Assembly (NCBI GenBank): GCA_023416135.1 | Contig: JAEZIF010000219.1 | Span: 1-27,854 of the forward strand | Direction: 5' to 3' | DNA length: 27,854 nt | Origin: Pseudomonadota bacterium | GTDB lineage: Bacteria; Pseudomonadota; Alphaproteobacteria; Reyranellales; Reyranellaceae | Shown here: positions 23,907-27,854 of the stretch, piece after piece | Numbering within the stretch: the first letter of the stretch is position 1 | How the letters are laid out: each line of letters begins with the position of its first letter | Notes under the pieces: generated by a model | What the model was told of the DNA's origin: nothing | Seen by the model: the letters and a program-made list of their open reading frames with translations, nothing else | Databases searched by the model: none | Program-made: the position numbers and the translations under genes

Positions 23907-24299
23907 TCATCGCGCGAGCAATCGACGAATCTGCCTTTCCAACGTCCGATGATCGTAGGGCCTCCGCTGCATGGGCCCCCGCTCGCAAAGATCGCCCGCC
24001 TCGGCTGCGGCGCGAGGCACGCCGGCCGCCAGCACCACGCGAACCTCGGGACGGTGCTTGCGGATGATCTGAGCGAGCTGGAAGCCTGCACCTTCGTCTC
24101 CCGCGATGTCGAGGAACGCCAAGTCGAACTTCATCTCCAGGCGAAGCGCTTCGGTGGCTTCTTCGGTGGTGCCCGCCTCCACGACGTCGTAGCCGCACTC
24201 GCGCAAATAGGCCGCAAGCGCCGTGCGCACGAGGATATCCCCGTGAACGAGCAACAAAGTGGGAGGTTCCGGCGTTTGTAGCTGCGTTGCGCGGGTCAT
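23907..24299 (-). CDS. Single-domain response regulator, degenerate receiver
   Basis: A 130-aa stand-alone receiver (CheY-like) with no output domain. The phospho-acceptor is Asp64 in LAFLDIAGDEG. The acidic pair is reduced to one: VHGD, where Gly20 replaces the first acid and Asp21 remains. The switch Ser/Thr is alanine (VVLAAG), and the conserved lysine before Pro-Tyr is arginine (QRRPYD, Arg113), so normal phosphorylation chemistry is doubtful. The start is uncertain: ATG at 24299 is chosen because an EcfG-like promoter ends just before it; ATG at 24335 or a TTG at 24374 would extend it. It is divergent from, and similar to, the receiver at 24423. Confidence 0.78.
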   Translation of the reverse strand: MTRATQLQTPEPPTLLLVHGDILVRTALAAYLRECGYDVVEAGTTEEATEALRLEMKFDLAFLDIAGDEGAGFQLAQIIRKHRPEVRVVLAAGVPRAAAEAGDLCERGPMQRRPYDHRTLERQIRRLLAR

Positions 24300-24307
24300 G
24301 GACTGGC

Positions 24308-24333
24308 AACGGCTCAGGCGGGCGACTTGTTCC
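24308..24333 (-). promoter_or_regulatory. EcfG-type general stress promoter candidate
   Basis: On the minus strand GGAAC (24329-24333) and CGTT (24308-24311) are separated by 17 nt, matching the alphaproteobacterial general-stress sigma consensus GGAAC-N16/17-CGTT exactly. It reads into the degenerate receiver gene. A transcript would begin around 24301, almost at the ATG at 24299, so the mRNA would be nearly leaderless or translation starts elsewhere. Confidence 0.45.
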
Positions 24334-24422
24334 ATCCCCGCACGATGGGGAAATTGGTTCAGGCAATGTCGCAAGGCAGAAACTCAAGGACGCGCACTTC
24401 CGATGCAGGCGACGGAGAGCAG

Positions 24423-24809
24423 ATGACCTCGCGATACCGCGAGGCTGCAGCCAATAATTCGGCCCCGCCAGGCCGGGTCATGATCGTGCAGGATGACTTC
24501 CTCCTTCGCATGGAGACGGCAAGCAATCTGCGCCGGTGGGGCTACGATGTCGTGGAGGCCTTCAGCGAGGCCGAAGCCCGCAGGGCCCTTCGGGCCGATC
24601 CCCGGATCTCGCTCGTCCTGCTCGACGTGAATATCGGCGGGAATCAGCACGGCCTCCTGTTGGCGCGCTGGATCAAGGCCGAGCACCCGGATACTAAGGT
24701 GTTGCTCGCAGCGGCCGTCGCTCCGGAAGCCGGGGGCATTCCCGTTCTCGACAAGCCCTATCGGCCGCTCGACCTTCTCCAGCACGTCGACGCGCTGTTG
24801 AAGGCGTAG
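24423..24809 (+). CDS. Single-domain response regulator (CheY-like receiver)
   Basis: A 128-aa stand-alone receiver. The acidic pair is Asp24-Asp25 in VMIVQDDFLLR, the phospho-acceptor Asp68 lies in LVLLDVNIGG, and Lys111 in LDKPYRP is intact. The switch Ser/Thr is alanine (VLLAAAV). The stretch LRRWGYDVVEAFSEAEA closely matches LRECGYDVVEAGTTEEA of the divergent receiver, so the two are paralogues or distant relatives. With no effector domain it probably acts through protein contacts or as a phosphate sink. ATG at 24423 follows a GGAG; the frame is open back to 24327. No histidine kinase gene is in the window. Confidence 0.85.
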   Translation: MTSRYREAAANNSAPPGRVMIVQDDFLLRMETASNLRRWGYDVVEAFSEAEARRALRADPRISLVLLDVNIGGNQHGLLLARWIKAEHPDTKVLLAAAVAPEAGGIPVLDKPYRPLDLLQHVDALLKA

Positions 24810-24826
24810 GCGCGGACTGAGCATGA

Positions 24827-24854
24827 TGGGTCCAGGTCTAAATACCTGGACCCA
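24827..24854. terminator. Perfect 11-bp hairpin between convergent genes
   Basis: TGGGTCCAGGT (24827-24837) pairs perfectly with ACCTGGACCCA (24844-24854) around the loop CTAAAT. It fills the 49-bp gap between the plus-strand receiver gene and the minus-strand amidohydrolase. No long T-run follows on either strand. A bidirectional terminator is the natural reading. Confidence 0.6.
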
Positions 24855-24858
24855 GGCT

Positions 24859-25711
24859 TCAGCCTTTGCCCGATTGCTTGGGGGCCCAGCCGTAGACCTT
24901 CTGCAACGTCCCTCCCATGAGCGTGGCCCGTTCGCCCTCCGTCAGACGATCGGTCAACCGGAACGCCTCCACGCCTTCCTTGTAGGTGAGGAACGCGACC
25001 GCGCGCGTCCAGTCGGTGCCCCACATGCAGCGGTCCATGCCGAAGGCGTCGAAGATGCGGCGCAGCGGATCCCAGATGTCCTTGTAGGGAAACGGCTCCT
25101 TGGCCAGCGTGCCGGCGCGGCTGATCTTGACCACGACATTGTCGTGCCTGGCGAGGTCCAGCAGCTTCGGCAGGTCGGCCCACGGCTCGGCGGGCTTGGG
25201 CGGCTCGAAGGGCTGGAGGAGGCCGATATGATCGACGACGATGCGCGTGTTCGGATGGCGCGCGGCGAGCGGGTCGAGCTGCTCGACACGGCCCCAGCTC
25301 AGCACGTTGACCGGCAGCGAGTGATGCGCCGCCGCGGCCAGCACGCGATTGACGCCGGGGTCGTCCGGCGCAACCGGCGGGCCCGCTGCCATCATGATGC
25401 GGATGCCGACCGTGCCCGGCGTCTTCTTCCAGTCGGCGATGGTGTCGGCGGATCTTGGAATCGGCAGGATCGACCGGTTTCACCACGGCGAAGCGGCCGG
25501 GATGCTTCCTCTGCACTTCGAGCGCGTAGCTCGCGTCATATCGGTACTGCGTGTAGGGCGAGACCAGGATGGCGCCGTCGACGCCGACCTCGTCCATCGC
25601 CGCCACCATCTGATCGCCGGTGACTTCCGCCGGCCCGTGCAGCGCGGCGGCCCACGGCCGGCCGGCACGGTTGCGCTCGTAGACGTGAACCTGAACGTCG
25701 ATTGTCGGCAT
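24859..25711 (-). pseudogene. Amidohydrolase family (Amidohydro_2) protein, broken by a one-base frameshift
   Basis: The first about 83 codons from ATG 25711 read MPTIDVQVHVYERNRAGRPW, continue through VSPYTQYRYDASYALEVQRK, and reach KPVDPAD. The rest of the same protein, IADWKKTPGTVGIRIMMAAG to the stop at 24859, is in another frame. The switch lies near 25451-25462; dropping one A of the AA at 25459-25460 joins them as PADPRSADTIADW and gives 283 aa, a normal family length. The restored protein keeps His9 of the metal motif (Q-V-H, with the first histidine already Gln), DHIGLLQPF and WGTDWTR, whose Asp is catalytic. Relatives hydrolyse or decarboxylate small carboxylic or lactone substrates. 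As sequenced, the product would carry an unrelated tail to about 24758. It lies 44 bp behind the acyl-CoA-dehydrogenase-like gene; it may be a true pseudogene or a sequencing error. Confidence 0.82.
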
Positions 25712-25755
25712 GCGGCCCGCCTCCCCTCTCCCTTGCGTGGCTCCGCAGCCACGCC

Positions 25756-26937
25756 CTAGATGAACTGCACCACGTTCTCGGTGCCGATGAGATGACGGCC
25801 GACCATCTCGGCCATCGGCCACATGCCCTGCAGATGCTGGCTGGCGCTCATGGCGTCGCGGAAGCGGCGCTCGAAGGGCGACTTCTCGGCGATCGCCGTG
25901 GTGCCGGCGCCGCGATAACAGGCGATCGAGACATCGGTCGCCTCGTTCATGCCCCAGGTGGTAGCGAGCCGGAGCCGCATTCGCAGGTCGACGTCGAGCG
26001 TGCCGGCGGCCGAAGCATCGTAGACCTCGCGCACCGCCTCGTGCAGGAACGCCCGCGCCGCCGACAGCCTCGCCTCGAGGATCGCAATCTCGCGCTGGAC
26101 GGCGTTGTTCCTGGCCATCGCCATGGGCGAGGAACGGCTGTGCTTGCCCTTCACCACGTCGAGGTAGCTGTCGAGCATGCGGCGCGCGATGCCGATGGTG
26201 ACGCTGCAGAAGCCCATGGCGTAGAGCAGGGTCGAGCCGATGGGATAGATCGGCCCGTTCTCGCGCCGCTCGTCGGCAATGTCGCGCGCCGGCGCATGCG
26301 AATCGGGAATGAACAGATCCTCGACCGAGTAGCTGTCGCTGCCGGTGCCGCGCAGGCCGAGCACATGCCAGTCGTCGATGATCCTCGCCTGGCTGCGCAG
26401 GAACACGAAGCTGCGGTCGTCCGGCCGGCCGTAGCGCATGTGCGGCGTGCCATCGGGGTTCTGCACGGCGCTGTGCGCACCCAGCCACTTGGTATGACGC
26501 CCACCGCTTGCAAAGCTCCAGGTGCCGGTCAGCCGATAGCCGCCGTCGACGCGGATTGCCTTGCTGTTGTTGTGGCGCGCGCCCCAGGCAAGGCCGGCGC
26601 GCGGCCCCTCGAAGGCGGCGGCCGCTGCCTCGTACGGCATGGAGGCGGCCGATGTCGCCATCGACACGTTCGACTGGTTGACGAACCAGCCGGAGCTGGC
26701 GTCCGCCCACGCGATCGCTTCGCAGGCCTTGCAGTAGTCGATGAGGTGAACCTCCTGCCCGCCCATGCTCTTGGGCAGCAGCATGCGCAGCAGGTCCTGC
26801 CCGACCAACACTTCGACCATCTCGGGCGTGAGCTCACGTCGGCGGTCAGCCTCCGGGCCGTGCTCGTCCAACACCCCCTGCACCGCCTTCGCCCGTTCCT
26901 GGGGGCTGGCAAGGACTGGCGAAACGCGGTTCTGCAT
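25756..26937 (-). CDS. Acyl-CoA dehydrogenase-fold flavin-dependent monooxygenase-like protein
   Basis: A 393-aa cytoplasmic flavoprotein with the acyl-CoA dehydrogenase fold. The closest pattern is the group D oxygenases (HsaA, DszC, p-hydroxyphenylacetate hydroxylase C2), which take reduced flavin from a separate reductase: LLRMLLPKSMGGQEVHLIDY near residue 49, WFVNQSNVSM near 84, GTWSFASGGRHTKWLG near 138, WHVLGLRGTGSDSYSVEDLFIP near 190, and a C-terminal YRGAGTTAIAEKSPFERRFRD with HLQG near 367. It lacks an obvious acyl-CoA catalytic glutamate where expected. The ATG at 26937 follows GAGGAAA by six bases. It heads a two-gene unit with the amidohydrolase and is divergent from an LLM oxidoreductase. 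The substrate is unknown; no flavin reductase is adjacent. Confidence 0.86.
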   Translation of the reverse strand: MQNRVSPVLASPQERAKAVQGVLDEHGPEADRRRELTPEMVEVLVGQDLLRMLLPKSMGGQEVHLIDYCKACEAIAWADASSGWFVNQSNVSMATSAASMPYEAAAAAFEGPRAGLAWGARHNNSKAIRVDGGYRLTGTWSFASGGRHTKWLGAHSAVQNPDGTPHMRYGRPDDRSFVFLRSQARIIDDWHVLGLRGTGSDSYSVEDLFIPDSHAPARDIADERRENGPIYPIGSTLLYAMGFCSVTIGIARRMLDSYLDVVKGKHSRSSPMAMARNNAVQREIAILEARLSAARAFLHEAVREVYDASAAGTLDVDLRMRLRLATTWGMNEATDVSIACYRGAGTTAIAEKSPFERRFRDAMSASQHLQGMWPMAEMVGRHLIGTENVVQFI

Positions 26938-26965
26938 CAGGGTTTCCTCGGCTTTCCATCGGTCG

Positions 26966-26995
26966 ACTATAGTGGCCCCCGTCGCGACTATTCAA
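26966..26995 (-). promoter_or_regulatory. Promoter candidate for the acyl-CoA-dehydrogenase-like gene, with CGACTAT repeats
   Basis: On the minus strand TTGAAT (26990-26995) and TATAGT (26966-26971) are 18 nt apart, a fair sigma-70 match ending about 29 nt before the start codon. CGACTAT occurs twice on the plus strand, at 26964-26970 and 26985-26991, 21 bp apart (two helical turns), overlapping both boxes. The repeats could be an operator in this divergent region. Confidence 0.4.
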
Positions 26996-27047
26996 AACCC
27001 GCCTGAGGAGCGTTCCGACAGGCGTGCTGTCGGGGGAAACACAAGCC

Positions 27048-27854
27048 ATGCAGATCGGGTTCAACCTGCCGAACTCCGGCCCATTGTCGGCGGTCGCCGA
27101 CATGACGCGGCTCGCCAGCGAAGGCGAAGCCATGGGCTTCGATTATCTCACGCTGACCGACCACGTCGTGCTGCCGAACACCAAGGTGCCGGGCTACCCC
27201 TATTCCGAATCCGGCCAGTTCTACGAGGAGGCGCCGCTCGAGCGGCACGAGCAGATCGTCGGCATGACCTGGATCGCGGCCAAGACCTCGAGCATCCGGC
27301 TGGTCGCCGCCGTGCTGGTGGTGCCGCACAGACCGGCCGTGCTCGCCGCCAAGATGCTGGCGACGCTCGACGTGCTGTCGGGCGGGCGCCTGGTCGTCGG
27401 CATCGGCGCGGGTTGGCTGAAGTCCGAGTTCGACGCCGTGGTGACGACGCCGTTCGAGGAGCGCGGCGCGGTGACCGACGAATACATCGACACCTTCCGC
27501 GTGCTGTGGAGCGAGGCCGAGCCGCGCTTCGCCGGGCGCTACACCAAGTTCGCGGATATCGCTTTCGAGCCCAAGCCGGTGCAGAAGCCCCTGCCGATCT
27601 GGGTCGGCGGCGAGGCCGGCCCCGCCCTGCGCCGCGCCGCGCGCGTAGGCGACGCCTGGTATCCGATCGGCTCCAACAACAAGCACCTGCTCGACACGCT
27701 GCCGCGTCTGAGGGCCGGCATCGGCCGCCTGCGCAAGGCCGTCGCCGATGCGGGCCGCGATCCGAAGTCGGTGGGCGTGGCCTTCCGCGTGAAGCGCTAC
27801 GGTGCCGCAGTGCCATCGAAGGCGACGGACGGCGAACGGCGGCTGTTCTCGGGC
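27048..27854 (+). CDS. LLM class F420-dependent-type oxidoreductase (partial, continues beyond window)
   Basis: The first 269 codons of a luciferase-like monooxygenase-fold protein; no stop occurs before the window ends. It opens MQIGFNLPNSGPLSAVADMT, with GEAMGFDYLTLTDHVVLP (about residues 29-46), LVVPHRPAVLAAKMLATLD (about 91-109), SGGRLVVGIGAGWLKSEF (about 112-129) and PKPVQKPLPIWVGGEAGPA (about 176-194), the usual order for TIGR03619-like F420 or FMN oxidoreductases. The TIM-barrel enzyme would use reduced F420 or FMNH2 to oxidise an organic substrate. ATG at 27048 has GGGGGA about ten bases upstream. It is divergent from the acyl-CoA-dehydrogenase-like gene, 110 bp apart. The missing C-terminus prevents a finer call. 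Confidence 0.88.
   Translation, partial: MQIGFNLPNSGPLSAVADMTRLASEGEAMGFDYLTLTDHVVLPNTKVPGYPYSESGQFYEEAPLERHEQIVGMTWIAAKTSSIRLVAAVLVVPHRPAVLAAKMLATLDVLSGGRLVVGIGAGWLKSEFDAVVTTPFEERGAVTDEYIDTFRVLWSEAEPRFAGRYTKFADIAFEPKPVQKPLPIWVGGEAGPALRRAARVGDAWYPIGSNNKHLLDTLPRLRAGIGRLRKAVADAGRDPKSVGVAFRVKRYGAAVPSKATDGERRLFSG

Noticed and set aside
25445..25465. Programmed ribosomal frameshifting in the amidohydrolase
   Set aside because: No slippery heptamer or downstream stimulatory structure was recognised; indel mutation or sequencing error explains it more simply.
24758..26710. A 650-codon minus-strand open frame across two genes
   Set aside because: Only the segment from 25711 to about 25462 is real (the amidohydrolase N-terminus). 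The rest is arginine- and alanine-rich shadow sequence.
1..27854. CRISPR arrays, IS elements, tRNA/rRNA genes and phage or defence genes
   Set aside because: No spaced direct-repeat array, transposase, integrase, cloverleaf or rRNA-like segment was found on reading both strands.

Overview
The window is GC-rich, densely coded bacterial DNA. Gene content points to an alphaproteobacterium: hisZ next to purA, an Mrp antiporter operon in which subunits A and B are fused (the rhizobial Pha-type layout), several stand-alone flavoenzymes and dioxygenases, and one promoter-like site with the alphaproteobacterial general-stress (EcfG) consensus. The genus cannot be fixed from sequence alone; a soil or water bacterium of the Rhodospirillales/Hyphomicrobiales/Reyranella kind would fit. 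No tRNA, rRNA, IS element, phage gene or CRISPR array was seen.

Layout. (1) 40-3024: nucleotide and histidine biosynthesis. hisZ, a convergent 76-aa orphan gene, then purA behind a long leader that carries a terminator-like hairpin. (2) 3195-4827: an FMN-dependent NADPH reductase and a tandem universal stress protein. (3) 4925-10886: a six-gene mrp/mnh operon (A-B fusion, C, D, E, F, G), every junction overlapping by 1-4 nt, encoding a multi-subunit Na+(K+)/H+ antiporter. (4) 11118-12173: a probably Tat-exported protein of unknown function and a small membrane protein on the other strand. (5) 12179-17682: a catabolic-looking block. On the minus strand are a choline-kinase-like phosphotransferase, an orphan ABC substrate-binding protein and a phytanoyl-CoA-dioxygenase-like enzyme; diverging on the plus strand is a benzoylformate-decarboxylase-like ThDP enzyme. 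(6) 17744-21895: a small helical protein and a hyuA-hyuB (hydantoinase/oxoprolinase) pair. (7) 22020-24809: small envelope and signalling genes: two tiny overlapping membrane-protein genes, a DUF4142 protein, a secreted nuclease-like protein with altered active-site positions, and two divergent single-domain response regulators. (8) 24859-27854: an amidohydrolase broken by a one-base frameshift, an acyl-CoA-dehydrogenase-type flavin monooxygenase upstream of it, and a divergent luciferase-like (LLM) oxidoreductase that runs off the end of the window.

No clearly new multi-gene defence or mobile system is present. The points most worth checking are the overlapping 63-aa/54-aa membrane-protein genes, the paired degenerate receivers with an EcfG-like promoter, the nuclease-fold protein with two changed catalytic positions, the terminator in the purA leader, and the frameshift in the amidohydrolase. 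All functional calls rest on reading the translated sequence by eye; no database search was possible.
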